Shown here: positions 8,788-17,273 of the stretch, in pieces
Numbering within the stretch: the stretch's first letter is position 1
How the letters are laid out: each line of letters begins with the position of its first letter
From: Halomonas organivorans
Lineage (GTDB): Bacteria; Pseudomonadota; Gammaproteobacteria; Pseudomonadales; Halomonadaceae
NCBI RefSeq assembly: GCF_014192055.1
Contig: NZ_JACHXM010000007.1
Span: 124,001 to 188,000, forward strand
Length of the DNA stretch: 64,000 nucleotides
Direction of reading: 5' to 3'
Translations under genes and position numbers: made by a program
The notes under the pieces: generated by a model
The model's database searches: none
What the model saw: the letters and a program-made list of their open reading frames with translations, nothing else
Told to the model about the DNA's origin: nothing

Positions 8788-9537
8788 TCAGGGCGTGTCG
8801 ACGCAGGCCTGAAAGGCGGCAGTCGCATGCATGACGGACGAATTCAGGTATCGAATGCCGTTGGCGAGGAAGTCCGGTTCGCCGTTGTGTTCGGGAAACG
8901 CCAGGGGTAGCTCGGTGCATCCGAGGCACACGGCCAGGCCAGCGAGCTCCTGTTCGGGGACGGCGGCCCTGACGACCCGCTCGATGGCCTCGGCGGCACC
9001 CTCGACTTCGTTGCGATACAGCTTGCCGATGATGCCGGCGACGTCATCCTTGAGCGCCTGGCGCGAGGGAGCTACGGCATCGACCCCGAACGGCGCCATC
9101 CCCGCGCGAAAGGCGGGAGAGGTCATCGTCGGCAGGGTGCCGAGCACCAGCAGCTTCTCGATGCCCTGCGCGGCGCACTGCCTGCCGATGGCCTCATAGA
9201 CGCTGAGCACCGGCACCCCGATGCCGTGGGATATTTCCTTCAGCCGTGCATGGGGCGTCACGCTCGCGATAACGATCAGCTCCGCGCCGCTCGCCTCCAG
9301 GCGCCGCAGCGCACGATGAAAATAGGCATCCCAGACATCCCACGAGCCAGGCTCCGACGTTCCCCGGTTGTTGATGGTGAAGTTCATGTCGAGGGATTCG
9401 ATGACGATTTCCGGCATCGGCGTCGGGCCGGAGAACTCGCGGCCGCGGTGATACGCCAGGCTCGCCTCGCAGACCAAGCGATAATATTCGATGGTGGACG
9501 GCCAGCCGACGCCGCCCAGGATTCCCAGCTTTTTCAC
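8788..9537 (-). CDS. Aspartate/glutamate racemase family protein, first catalytic Cys replaced
   Basis: About 249 residues of the Asp/Glu racemase (YgeA-like) fold. The N-terminal KKLGILGGVGWPSTIEYY matches the family. The GTG at 9537 is chosen because GGGAG sits six bases upstream; an upstream TTG directly abuts the ribosome site. Racemases use two thiols: the second (GCTELPL, C207) is intact, but the position usually written C-N-T-x-H reads S-V-T-P-H (Ser92). Family members with Thr at that site are known, so it may be a one-way epimerase, a decarboxylase-like relative or inactive. A degenerate copy of its 3' end lies at 7495-7548. Confidence 0.85.
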   Translation of the reverse strand: MKKLGILGGVGWPSTIEYYRLVCEASLAYHRGREFSGPTPMPEIVIESLDMNFTINNRGTSEPGSWDVWDAYFHRALRRLEASGAELIVIASVTPHARLKEISHGIGVPVLSVYEAIGRQCAAQGIEKLLVLGTLPTMTSPAFRAGMAPFGVDAVAPSRQALKDDVAGIIGKLYRNEVEGAAEAIERVVRAAVPEQELAGLAVCLGCTELPLAFPEHNGEPDFLANGIRYLNSSVMHATAAFQACVDTP

Positions 9538-9620
9538 GGGCAACTCCCTTTGTCCTCATGCGTTCAAGGCGTTCGCTCACCCTTGCCATGGATGGCAGAA
9601 CACTCTCGCTATTTCACCTG

Positions 9621-10253
9621 TCAGCGTCGCGCCTCCGTCGCCATGCGGTATGCCAGGCCACCCAGCACGCCCGCCATCAGCCAGCGCTGGATCGCTAACC
9701 ACACCGGGCGCCCGGCGAGAAAACCGGCGATGGCACCGGCCATGACCACGATCAGGGCATTCACGCCGAGGCTGACGATGATCTGAAGGCTCCCGAGCGC
9801 CAATGACTGCGCCAGTACGCTACCGTGCTGCGGCTCGATGAACTGCGGCAGCAGGGAGAGATACATGACGGCGATCTTGGGATTCAGCAGGTTGGTGACA
9901 AGGCCCATGAGGAACAGCCTGGAACGGCCATCTTTCGGCAATTCCCTGACCTGGAAGGGCGACGCTCCCCCCGGCCTGACCGCCTGCCATGCCAGCCACA
10001 GCAGATACAGGGCGCCCCCGATCCGCAGGGCATCGTAGGCATAGGGAACCGCCAGCACGATCGCCGTGATGCCGAAAGCGGCGCAGAGCATGTAGAAGAC
10101 GAAGCCCATTGCCACGCCGCAAAGCGAGATCAACCCCGCCATCCGGCCCTGACAGATCGAGCGTGAAATCAGATAGATCATGTTGGGGCCGGGCGTCAGC
10201 ACCATTCCCAGCGCCACGAGGGAAAAACCGATCAGACTCGTTCCGTCAGGCAT
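9621..10253 (-). CDS. LysE/RhtB-family amino acid exporter
   Basis: A 210-residue inner-membrane protein with about six hydrophobic segments. The family signature near the N-terminus, LTPGPNMIYLISRSICQG, is clear. GGAGG lies upstream of the ATG at 10253, which is preferred over the open-frame start six codons earlier. The substrate is probably an amino acid such as threonine, homoserine or a relative. It lies upstream of, and co-oriented with, the racemase gene (83 bp gap), so co-expression is possible. Confidence 0.9.
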   Translation of the reverse strand: MPDGTSLIGFSLVALGMVLTPGPNMIYLISRSICQGRMAGLISLCGVAMGFVFYMLCAAFGITAIVLAVPYAYDALRIGGALYLLWLAWQAVRPGGASPFQVRELPKDGRSRLFLMGLVTNLLNPKIAVMYLSLLPQFIEPQHGSVLAQSLALGSLQIIVSLGVNALIVVMAGAIAGFLAGRPVWLAIQRWLMAGVLGGLAYRMATEARR

Positions 10254-10354
10254 GCCCGCCTCCTGCATCAAGGATCACTCGGTCCTGTTATACACGATCG
10301 GGAACGTGGTGGCCCACGAGGTCGGGCATGCCGCTACGACAGGGCGTTGTGGCG

Positions 10355-11344
10355 TTATTTCCCCGCCAGCCACTCCGCGACCTGCCTGGTGTAGTAGCTG
10401 ACGATCAGGTCGGCGCCGGCGCGCTTGAAGCCCACCAGGGTCTCGAAGACCACCTCGCGCTCGTCCAGCGCGCCGGCCATGGCGGCGTACTTGATGCCCG
10501 CGTATTCGCCGCCGACCTGATAGGAGGCCAGCGGCAGGTCGCTGCGCCGGCGCAGGTTGGCCAGCACGTCGAGGTAGGGCGTGCCCGGCTTGACCATCAG
10601 GATGTCGGCGCCCTCTTCCTCGTCCAGCAGGCATTCGACCAGCGCCTGGCGGCCGTTGGCGATGTCCATCTGGTAGCCCTTGCGGTCGCCCTCGAGCTCG
10701 CTGTCCACCGCGGTGCGGAAGGGGCCGTAGAACGACGAGGAAAACTTCGCCGAGTGAGCAAGGATGCCCACCTGCTCGTAGCCGGCGGCGTCCAGGCCCT
10801 CGCGGATGGCGCGCACCTGGCCGTCCATCATCGCCGAGGGCGCGAGCATATCGGCGCCGGCCTCGGCCGCGGTGATGCACTGCTTCACCAGGTTCTCCAC
10901 CGTGGCGTCGTTGCAGACGTGGCCGTCCTCGACCACGCCGCAGTGGCCGTGGCTGGTGTATTCGCAGAAGCAGATATCCGGGATGACGACCATTTCCGGG
11001 CAGGCCCGCTTGATGGCGCGGATCATCCGCACCAGCAGGCCCTCGCCGTTCCAGGTGTCGCTGCCCAGCGCGTCCTTGTGGCGCGAGATGCCGAACGGCA
11101 TCACGTAGCGCACGCCCAGCTCGGCGAGCTCGCGGATCTCCTGCTCGACCATGGCCTCCGGGTAGCGAACGATGCCCGGCATGGCGGACACCTCCTTGGG
11201 CTCATCGATGCCTTCCTCGATGAAGATCGGGTGGATCAGGTCGTTCAGGGAAACATCGTGCTCCCGGACCAGGTCACGAATGGCCGGCGACTGGCGCAGC
11301 CGGCGGGGACGACGCAGGGGCTTGTTCGTTGCGGGTTGGCGCAT
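10355..11344 (-). CDS. hemB: Delta-aminolevulinic acid dehydratase (porphobilinogen synthase)
   Basis: A 329-residue enzyme joining two aminolevulinate molecules into porphobilinogen in haem synthesis. Zinc-ligand cysteines are visible in CFCEYTSHGHCG. The two Schiff-base lysines lie in HSAKFSSSFYGPFR and in MVKPG. I chose the ATG at 11344 (MRQPATNK); 23 upstream codons of open frame are not conserved. A 281-bp gap separates it from rlmA upstream and holds a REP-like repeat. Length and motifs are normal for the family. Confidence 0.96.
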   Translation of the reverse strand: MRQPATNKPLRRPRRLRQSPAIRDLVREHDVSLNDLIHPIFIEEGIDEPKEVSAMPGIVRYPEAMVEQEIRELAELGVRYVMPFGISRHKDALGSDTWNGEGLLVRMIRAIKRACPEMVVIPDICFCEYTSHGHCGVVEDGHVCNDATVENLVKQCITAAEAGADMLAPSAMMDGQVRAIREGLDAAGYEQVGILAHSAKFSSSFYGPFRTAVDSELEGDRKGYQMDIANGRQALVECLLDEEEGADILMVKPGTPYLDVLANLRRRSDLPLASYQVGGEYAGIKYAAMAGALDEREVVFETLVGFKRAGADLIVSYYTRQVAEWLAGK

Positions 11345-11471
11345 CTTCGATGTCCGCTTGGCGGCCCCGCCAGGGGAGACACGACGAGGGCCGGAGATGA
11401 GTGGGTGCCGCATACGCTAGCATGAAAATCCATTAGCGCCCTATCAACTGCGACCCTTCGACTCACCCCCG

Positions 11472-11515
11472 GGCGCCTAGCGGCGCCTTTCGCCCAATGA
11501 CTTGGGCTCCCACGA
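11472..11515. repeat. REP-like palindromic repeat, copy 1
   Basis: A GGCGCC-tagc-GGCGCC palindrome is followed by a tail ending in GGGCTCCCACGAA. It is a diverged relative of the two copies at 36779-36820 and 36927-36968, and the tail resembles REP sequences of Pseudomonas. Further decayed REP-like pieces continue to about 11611 (GAACTCCCACGAAGAT), which together fill most of the hemB-rlmA gap. Confidence 0.6.
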
Positions 11516-11624
11516 AGACCAGCTAGAAGCCCCGAGACTTGGCGGGAGCGCCCTTCGTCCGGCGCCTGGGGCCCGGCCACTGAATCGCGCAGAAGAACTC
11601 CCACGAAGATCAAGGACAACACCC

Positions 11625-12476
11625 TCATTTGCGCACCAGCCGTGTCAGCCGTACGTCCACGGTGAGGGCAAGCGAGGTCAGCGCCGCGGCCCTCTCGCGC
11701 CCTTCGGCGCTGGCGCGGTGCAGGTGCGGCGTCATCGCCAGCAGGTCGGCGATGGGCTCGGCGCCCTCGAGCGCGATGGCATAGCGCAGCGTCTCGCCAG
11801 AGTGCCGTGTGAAGCCTTCCGGCGCGGCCTCGTCGTCTTCGCGGGGCGGCTTCACGCTCGGATAGATGATCTCGCGAAGCTCGCGCAGGTGATCCGGCCC
11901 GGCCTCGACCATCAGCAGCTCGCCGCCCGGCTTCAGCACGCGGGCGAACTCCGGGTAGACGGGGAAACCGAACAGGCAAAGCACGCGGTCCAGGCTTTCC
12001 GACTGCACCGGCAGGTGGGCGTTGGTGCCCACCACCCAGGTGGCGGCCTTCTCGCGCTTGGCGGCGGCCAGCACCGCCCACTTGGAGATATCCACGCCCA
12101 GCAGGGAAAGCGTAGGCGCCTCGTCCTGCGATTCCGCCAACTCGGCGAGCTCTCGTAGATAGAAGCCCTCGCCGCAGCCGGCATCCAGGCAGCTAAGCGT
12201 GCCGACGGCGGAAGCCCCTTCCAGCACGGCGCGGCTCACCGCCTCGGCGATGGGACGATAGTGGCCGGCCTCGAGAAAGCGCCGCCGCGCCGCCACCATC
12301 GCCTTGCTGTCGCCGGGATCGCGGGAGCGCTTGTTCTGCACCGGCAGCAGGTGTACGTAGCCCTGGCGGGCGATATCGAAGCTGTGGCCGGCCGCACAGC
12401 GCCAGGCGCCGTCGCGACGCTGAAGCGGGTCGCCGTCGAGCGGGCAGGCCAGCGCCTCGAATGATGTAGTGCTCAT
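11625..12476 (-). CDS. rlmA: 23S rRNA (guanine-N1)-methyltransferase RlmA-like
   Basis: A 283-residue SAM-dependent methyltransferase. E. coli RlmA methylates G745 of 23S rRNA. The N-terminal zinc-ribbon region is followed by GYVHLLPVQNKRSRDPGDSK, almost identical to the E. coli protein, and the SAM motif CLDAGCGEGFYL. The E. coli ribbon starts CPLC, whereas here it reads CPLD, so one expected cysteine ligand is Asp. The ATG at 12476 is chosen by homology. It probably has its own transcript, with the beta-lactamase gene upstream by 118 bp on the same strand. Confidence 0.9.
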   Translation of the reverse strand: MSTTSFEALACPLDGDPLQRRDGAWRCAAGHSFDIARQGYVHLLPVQNKRSRDPGDSKAMVAARRRFLEAGHYRPIAEAVSRAVLEGASAVGTLSCLDAGCGEGFYLRELAELAESQDEAPTLSLLGVDISKWAVLAAAKREKAATWVVGTNAHLPVQSESLDRVLCLFGFPVYPEFARVLKPGGELLMVEAGPDHLRELREIIYPSVKPPREDDEAAPEGFTRHSGETLRYAIALEGAEPIADLLAMTPHLHRASAEGRERAAALTSLALTVDVRLTRLVRK

Positions 12477-12594
12477 TGGGCGGCCATCCCCTTCCGTTCC
12501 TGCATTCGTTCCGCGATTCATGACGCTCTCATGCCGCTGCTGTGTTCACGGTCGCGCCATCGAGCCATGCCCGATGGCGCGCTATGGAGCGACA

Positions 12595-13500
12595 TTATAC
12601 GTGGGCGGCCAGCCTTCCGACGGCGGCGATGGTCTCGTCGCGCTGCGTCTTGGTGGCGCTGGGCATGTAGGTATAGGCGACGGCGATGACCGCGCCACGA
12701 TCGCCCGGCCAGCCGATTCCGATATCGCTGGCGTTGCCCACGCCGTTGGTGCCGGTCTTCTCGCCGACCAGCCACGACGACGGCATGCCGGCGCGCAGCC
12801 GGGCGTCGCCAACCTTGCCTTCGATCATCCAGGACGCGAGCTGGTGCCGCGACTTCGCCGACAGGGCATCGCCCAGCAGCAGGGTGCGCAGGGTCGCCAT
12901 CATCGCCAGCGGGGTGGTGGTATCGCGCTCGTCGCCCTCGTGATCGTGGGTGTTCAGGCCGGGCTCAATGCGGTCCAGCCGGGTGGTCTCGTCGCCGATG
13001 GAACGCAGATAGGCGGTGACCGCCTCGGGCCCGCCAACGCTCTCGATCAGCGCATTCGCCGCCGTGTTGTCGCTCCAGGCCACCGCCGCCTGGCACAGCT
13101 CGGCGACGGTCAGGCCGGGCTCGCCCAGGCGCGTCTCGGTGATCGGCGTCCAACCAACGAGGTCGCCCTCCTCGACCACGATCCGGCGATCCAGCGTCTC
13201 GCTGCCTTCGTCCACCCGGGCCAGCACCGCCGCGGCGATGAAGAACTTGCCGGTGCTGTTGAACAGGAACCGTTCATGGCCGCGATGGCTCGCCACCGCG
13301 CCGGTGGCGACGTTCATCAGCGCCACGCCCACGCGGTCGTCTTCCGCGCGCTCCAGCTCCGCCAGTTGCTGGTCGAGGTCGGTAGTGGCGGCGGAAGTGG
13401 TCGAGGTGGACGTGGAGGCGAACGCCGGCTGGCCCGCGGCGAGCATGGCACCGGCGGCGGTCATGGTCCCGAGGACCTGGCGGCGTGAGAGGGTCGGCAT
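12595..13500 (-). CDS. Class A serine beta-lactamase with Tat-type signal
   Basis: A 301-residue periplasmic beta-lactamase. All class A motifs are present: S82-T-G-K85, S143-D-N145, the omega-loop E179-P-G-L-N and K248-T-G. The N-terminus has SRRQVLGTMTAAGAMLAAG, a twin-arginine-type signal (SRRQVL). A Ser/Thr-rich linker follows. AGGAG precedes the ATG at 13500. It is divergent from a LysR gene, 159 bp apart, recalling ampR-type or penR-type arrangements, although that LysR is not clearly AmpR. This looks chromosomal and resident: base composition is like its neighbours and no mobile element adjoins. Hydrolysis spectrum is unknown. Confidence 0.92.
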   Translation of the reverse strand: MPTLSRRQVLGTMTAAGAMLAAGQPAFASTSTSTTSAATTDLDQQLAELERAEDDRVGVALMNVATGAVASHRGHERFLFNSTGKFFIAAAVLARVDEGSETLDRRIVVEEGDLVGWTPITETRLGEPGLTVAELCQAAVAWSDNTAANALIESVGGPEAVTAYLRSIGDETTRLDRIEPGLNTHDHEGDERDTTTPLAMMATLRTLLLGDALSAKSRHQLASWMIEGKVGDARLRAGMPSSWLVGEKTGTNGVGNASDIGIGWPGDRGAVIAVAYTYMPSATKTQRDETIAAVGRLAAHV

Positions 13501-13659
13501 GGTGGGGCTCCTGAGCAAGATCAGCAGAATCGAATTGAGCAGAGTAGCCGGACGATCAGGCGCGAGGCAAAAGAACCCGCCGTCGCTCGGCCTCGTCGCG
13601 ACGCCAGGCTTTCCGATCTGCCATCATTGCCGTACCCACCGCGACAGGGACCGGCCACA

Positions 13660-14565
13660 TTGAACCAACTCCTCGCCATGCGGGCCTTCGTGCGCGTCGT
13701 CGAAACGGGCTCCTTCAGCCAGGCCGCGAATCACCTGGCGCTGCCGCGCTCGACGGCGAGCAAGCTGGTCTCCGACCTGGAGCGCCATCTCGGCCTCAAG
13801 CTGCTCAATCGCACCACCCGCGCGGTCGCCGCCACGGCGGACGGGCTGGCCTACTACCCGCGCGCCGCAAAGTTGATCCGCGAGCTGGATGCGCTGGACG
13901 GCGACATGCGCGGCAGCCAGGGCAAGCCCAGCGGCCACCTGCGCATCGATGCCCCCTCCACCTTCGCGACCAGCCTGCTGATACCGGCCCTGCCCGCCTT
14001 CCAGCGCGAGTACCCCGACATCAGCGTAGCGCTGGGCATCAGCGACCGGGCGGTAAACATCGTCGGCGAAGGCGTGGACTGCGTGATTCGCGCCGGCCGG
14101 CTCGACGAGATGTCGATGGTCGGGCGCCACCTCCTCGAACTGGAGTACGTGACCTGCGCGGCGCCGGGCTACCTCGAACAACGGGGAACGCCGACGCATC
14201 CCAGCGCGCTCGCCACCGACCACACGCGGCTCGGCTACTTCATCGCCGCCACGGGCAGGCCGATCCCGCTGGAGTTCGCGCGGGGAGACGAGCGCTTCAC
14301 GATGAGCGAGAGCGACTACGCCGCCAACGACGGCAACGGCCTGATGGCGATGCTGCTCGCCGGGCTCGGCGTCGGGCAGCACTTCCGGCGCTGCGTGCAG
14401 CCGCACCTCGATGCCGGCGAGCTGGTGCCGGTGCTGGCGGAATGGCAGCGTTCGCGCATGCCGTTCCACCTCCTCTACCCGCCCAACCGCCACCAGACCG
14501 CCCGGCTGAGGGTGTTCATCGAGTGGCTGCTGGCGACCTTCGGAGAGGCGCCGCCCGCCCGGTGA
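13660..14565 (+). CDS. LysR-family transcriptional regulator
   Basis: About 301 residues. The N-terminal domain NQLLAMRAFVRVVETGSF is the typical LTTR opening, followed by SQAANHLALPRSTASKLV (recognition helix) and a periplasmic-binding-fold effector domain. I chose the TTG at 13660, which has AGGGA nine bases upstream; an ATG lies six codons later. It is divergent from the class A beta-lactamase and convergent with RidA, so it may control the lactamase or act elsewhere. The sequence type is the CrgA/DsdC-like branch often linked to metabolism or redox stress. Confidence 0.9.
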   Translation: MNQLLAMRAFVRVVETGSFSQAANHLALPRSTASKLVSDLERHLGLKLLNRTTRAVAATADGLAYYPRAAKLIRELDALDGDMRGSQGKPSGHLRIDAPSTFATSLLIPALPAFQREYPDISVALGISDRAVNIVGEGVDCVIRAGRLDEMSMVGRHLLELEYVTCAAPGYLEQRGTPTHPSALATDHTRLGYFIAATGRPIPLEFARGDERFTMSESDYAANDGNGLMAMLLAGLGVGQHFRRCVQPHLDAGELVPVLAEWQRSRMPFHLLYPPNRHQTARLRVFIEWLLATFGEAPPAR

Positions 14566-14591
14566 GCCTGCCGCGCGGCGCTTCACCGCCC

Positions 14592-14993
14592 TCAGGGAAT
14601 GATCGCCGTCACGCGAATCTCGACCCGCATCGTCGGCAGGCCCAGCGCCTCGACGCCGGTCTGCGTCCAGATCGGTGCCTGGTGCGGCATGTAGTGCCGG
14701 TAGAGCCGGGTCATCGTCTCGTTCACCTCCGGCGGAAAGCCGCCGACATGGTAGGAGTTGACGTGGATGACGTGCTCCCAGCCGGCGCAGGCGGTGGCGA
14801 GGGTGCGCTCGACGTTGCGGAACGCCTGCTCGATCTCCTCCACCAGCGAGGCCGGTATCTCGAAGTCGTCATTCCAGCCGCCCTGCCCGGAAATCTCCAC
14901 GCGGTTGTCGACCCTCACCGCCTGCGAGTAGTACAGCAGGTCCAGTGCCTTCTCCCCATAGCCGGGGGTCACGAAAAACTCGGGCTTGCTCAT
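14592..14993 (-). CDS. RidA-family (YjgF/UK114) protein
   Basis: A 133-residue small cytosolic protein. RidA enzymes hydrolyse reactive enamine/imine intermediates. The trimer-forming strands are readable (YYSQAVRV, RVEISGQGGWN) and the C-terminal RVEIRVTAIIP carries the Arg and the preceding strand of the active site. It has AGAGG upstream of the ATG. It is in one of the RidA side branches rather than the archetypal RidA, so the exact substrate class is uncertain. It is convergent with the LysR gene, with a 26-bp gap. Confidence 0.88.
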   Translation of the reverse strand: MSKPEFFVTPGYGEKALDLLYYSQAVRVDNRVEISGQGGWNDDFEIPASLVEEIEQAFRNVERTLATACAGWEHVIHVNSYHVGGFPPEVNETMTRLYRHYMPHQAPIWTQTGVEALGLPTMRVEIRVTAIIP

Positions 14994-15153
14994 CGGTTCG
15001 GCCTCTTGCGTCGTTGATGGCCACCGATGCTAGGGGACCGCCACCGCGGGCAGAAGACGCGAAACCTGCCACGTCTGTCCATAGGGATGGACAATCGCCC
15101 CACCCTCGGCGTGAGGCGTTACCCGCGACGTGAGGGACTAGCAGGCATAAAAA

Positions 15154-15173
15154 AACCCGCCGATCGGCGGGTT
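15154..15173 (-). terminator. Rho-independent terminator
   Basis: A perfect GC-rich 20-base palindrome (AACCCGCCGA/TCGGCGGGTT) is preceded on the plus strand by an A-run, giving a U-run on the minus transcript. It most likely ends the small gene at 15238-15411. Confidence 0.8.
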
Positions 15174-15184
15174 CTGGAGATAAC

Positions 15185-15540
15185 CAGGGTCTGTCCCTCG
15201 TTTCACACGATGCGCAGAGGCAAAGGTTGGCCGTTGGTCAACGCCGCGGCCGATGGTGACGTCGCCGGTATCGCCCCCTCGACAGCCGCCGAGCACCCTG
15301 GCGAAGCCCACGCCACGCACCGCCGAACAGCTTGGCAAACAGATCGGCTCGCAATCGGGCATTGCGCTGCTCCACCGCCCGCATCTTCGGATCTGGATTG
15401 TGGAAGGCCATCGTCTCCTCCGCCGTCGAAAGCACACTAACTGCGTAGCTTAGCAGGCACACCGCCCATGCTTTTCATGGTTGTCTGACAGTCAGCCAAC
15501 GGCCAGGAATCGTCAGGGCCTGCCCCTCGTTCCACATGAC
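15185..15540. repeat. Pair of diverged 27-bp direct repeats
   Basis: 15185-15211 and 15514-15540 match at 22 of 27 positions (CAGGGTCTGTCCCTCGTTTC-type). They bracket the small basic protein gene at 15238-15411. Their origin is unknown; they could be repeat-element fragments. Confidence 0.45.
15238..15411 (-). CDS. Small basic protein of unknown function
   Basis: A 57-residue protein starting MAFHNPDPKMRAVEQRNARL and ending in a strongly Arg/His-rich tail. A good ribosome site (GGAGGAGACG) directly precedes the ATG at 15411, and a strong terminator lies 65 bp past the stop, so this is likely a real short transcription unit. The N-terminal half could form one amphipathic helix and the tail could bind nucleic acid. 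I do not recognise a named family. Confidence 0.6.
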   Translation of the reverse strand: MAFHNPDPKMRAVEQRNARLRADLFAKLFGGAWRGLRQGARRLSRGRYRRRHHRPRR

Positions 15541-15635
15541 AAAGCTGTCATCCTGCCGTCAGCGGTTTGACGAGGCCATGGTGTCACGCTGCCGTACATC
15601 GCCGCGTCAACGTCCACCGCCAGTGGAGGCATCAC

Positions 15636-16652
15636 ATGCTGATCAACATCGCCAAGCCCAGCGATCTGCGCGAATCCGATGTGACACCGGAATCCGTCTA
15701 CCTCTCGCGCCGCCGCTTCATGGGCGGCATGGCCGGCCTGGGGGCGGGGCTCGCCCTGTCCGGCCGGGCCCGAGCAAACGCCGACTATTCGGACGTCCCC
15801 GACGGCGACGCCCCCGCCTGGCTCAAGGCAAAGCTCGATGCCTCCCGCCGGCGCGCCATCGTGCCGGCCGACCCCGAGAAGGACGCGATTGCCCCGTTCG
15901 ATGACGCCAGCGGCTACAACAACTTCTACGAGTTCGGCACCGGCAAGTCCGACCCGGCCCGCCTCGCTGGCGACCTCGAGACCCAGCCGTGGAGCGTGGT
16001 GATCGACGGTGAGGTGAACAACGGTGGCCGCTTCGACCTGGAGGACCTCGCCCGTCCCTCCCGCTTCGAGGAGCGCATCTATCGCCTGCGCTGCGTCGAG
16101 GCGTGGTCGATGGTGATTCCCTGGCTGGGCATTCCCCTTGCGGAGGTCATCAAGCGCGCCGAGCCGACCGGCAAGGCCCGCTACGTGCGCTTCAAGACCC
16201 TGGTCGACCCCGAACAGATGCCCGGGCAGCGCTCGTCGTTCTCGCTGATCGACTGGCCCTACGTGGAGGGGCTGCGCCTGGACGAGGCCCTGCACCCGCT
16301 GACGCTGCTGGCCCTCGGCATGTACGGCCGTGAGCTGCCCAACCAGAACGGCGCGCCGCTGCGGCTGGTAGTGCCGTGGAAGTACGGCTTCAAGAGCATC
16401 AAGTCGATCGTGCACATCTCGCTGGTGGAGGAGCAGCCGATCAACTCCTGGCAGCGGATCGCCCCGGAGGAATACGGCTTCTACGCCAACGTCAATCCAC
16501 AGGTCGACCCCCCCCGCTGGAGCCAGGCCAGCGAACGGCGCCTGCCCAACAGCCTGTTCAGCCCCAACACCATCGATACGCGGATGTTCAACGGCTACGC
16601 CGACGAGGTGGCCGCGCTATACGCGGGCATGGATCTGCGGGAGCACTTCTGA
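15636..16652 (+). CDS. msrP: Protein-methionine-sulfoxide reductase catalytic subunit MsrP
   Basis: A 338-residue molybdopterin enzyme that reduces methionine sulfoxide in periplasmic proteins using electrons from MsrQ. The Tat signal SRRRFMGG is near residue 24 and the molybdenum-ligand cysteine is C153 in [10 protein letters not shown]. The ATG at 15636 has TGGAGG upstream and is preferred over a start 23 codons earlier. The stop overlaps the msrQ start by one base (TGATG), so the two are translationally coupled. Length and motifs are typical. Confidence 0.95.
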   Translation: MLINIAKPSDLRESDVTPESVYLSRRRFMGGMAGLGAGLALSGRARANADYSDVPDGDAPAWLKAKLDASRRRAIVPADPEKDAIAPFDDASGYNNFYEFGTGKSDPARLAGDLETQPWSVVIDGEVNNGGRFDLEDLARPSRFEERIYRLRCVEAWSMVIPWLGIPLAEVIKRAEPTGKARYVRFKTLVDPEQMPGQRSSFSLIDWPYVEGLRLDEALHPLTLLALGMYGRELPNQNGAPLRLVVPWKYGFKSIKSIVHISLVEEQPINSWQRIAPEEYGFYANVNPQVDPPRWSQASERRLPNSLFSPNTIDTRMFNGYADEVAALYAGMDLREHF

Positions 16653-17272
16653 TGACGGCGCAGGGCAAATGGCGGCTCTGGCGCGGCGGCGTGTTCCTGG
16701 CGGCGCTGACGCCCCTGCTGCTGTGGGGCTGGCAGGTCGCCAACAACGCCGCCGGCCCCGAACCGGGGCGCTACCTGCTGCTGAATATCGGCCTGGGCGG
16801 GCTGTGGATGCTGCTGCTCACCCTGAGCCTGACGCCGCTGACCAAACTCACCCGCTGGAAGGGCTTTGCGCTGATTCGGCGGCAGCTCGGCCTCTGGACG
16901 CTGGCCTACGCCAGCCTGCACCTGCTCAGCTATGCGCTGTTCATCCTCGGGCTCGACTGGGCGATGCTCGGCAGCGAGCTGGTCAAGCGCCCCTACATCA
17001 TCGTCGGAATGCTCGCCCTGACCGGGCTGGCGGCCCTAGGCGCGACCTCGAACCGCTGGGCGATGCGAAAGCTCGGCAAGCGCTGGAAGCCGCTGCACAA
17101 GCTTGCCTATCCCATCCTGGGACTGATCCTCCTGCACTTTCTCTGGGTAGTGCGCGCCGACCTTGTGGAATGGACCCTGTACGCCACCGCATCCGCCCTG
17201 ATCATGGCGACCCGCCTGCCGCCGGTAGCTCGAGGACTTCCCAAGCTTCGCCAGCGACTCGCCAGTAGCTAG
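16652..17272 (+). CDS. msrQ: Haem-binding membrane subunit MsrQ
   Basis: A 206-residue integral membrane b-type cytochrome of the ferric-reductase-like (YedZ) family, which passes quinol or flavin electrons to MsrP. About six membrane segments are visible, with likely haem-ligand histidines in YASLHLLSY and LHKLAY/LLHFLW. It starts inside the msrP stop codon. The gene ends one base before the left terminal repeat of an IS481-type element at 17274, so the insertion just missed it. Confidence 0.94.
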   Translation: MTAQGKWRLWRGGVFLAALTPLLLWGWQVANNAAGPEPGRYLLLNIGLGGLWMLLLTLSLTPLTKLTRWKGFALIRRQLGLWTLAYASLHLLSYALFILGLDWAMLGSELVKRPYIIVGMLALTGLAALGATSNRWAMRKLGKRWKPLHKLAYPILGLILLHFLWVVRADLVEWTLYATASALIMATRLPPVARGLPKLRQRLASS

Positions 17273-17273
17273 G

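Noticed and set aside
15636..17272. msrPQ disrupted by the adjacent IS
   Set aside because: The msrQ stop is at 17270-17272 and the first terminal repeat starts at 17274, so both genes are intact.
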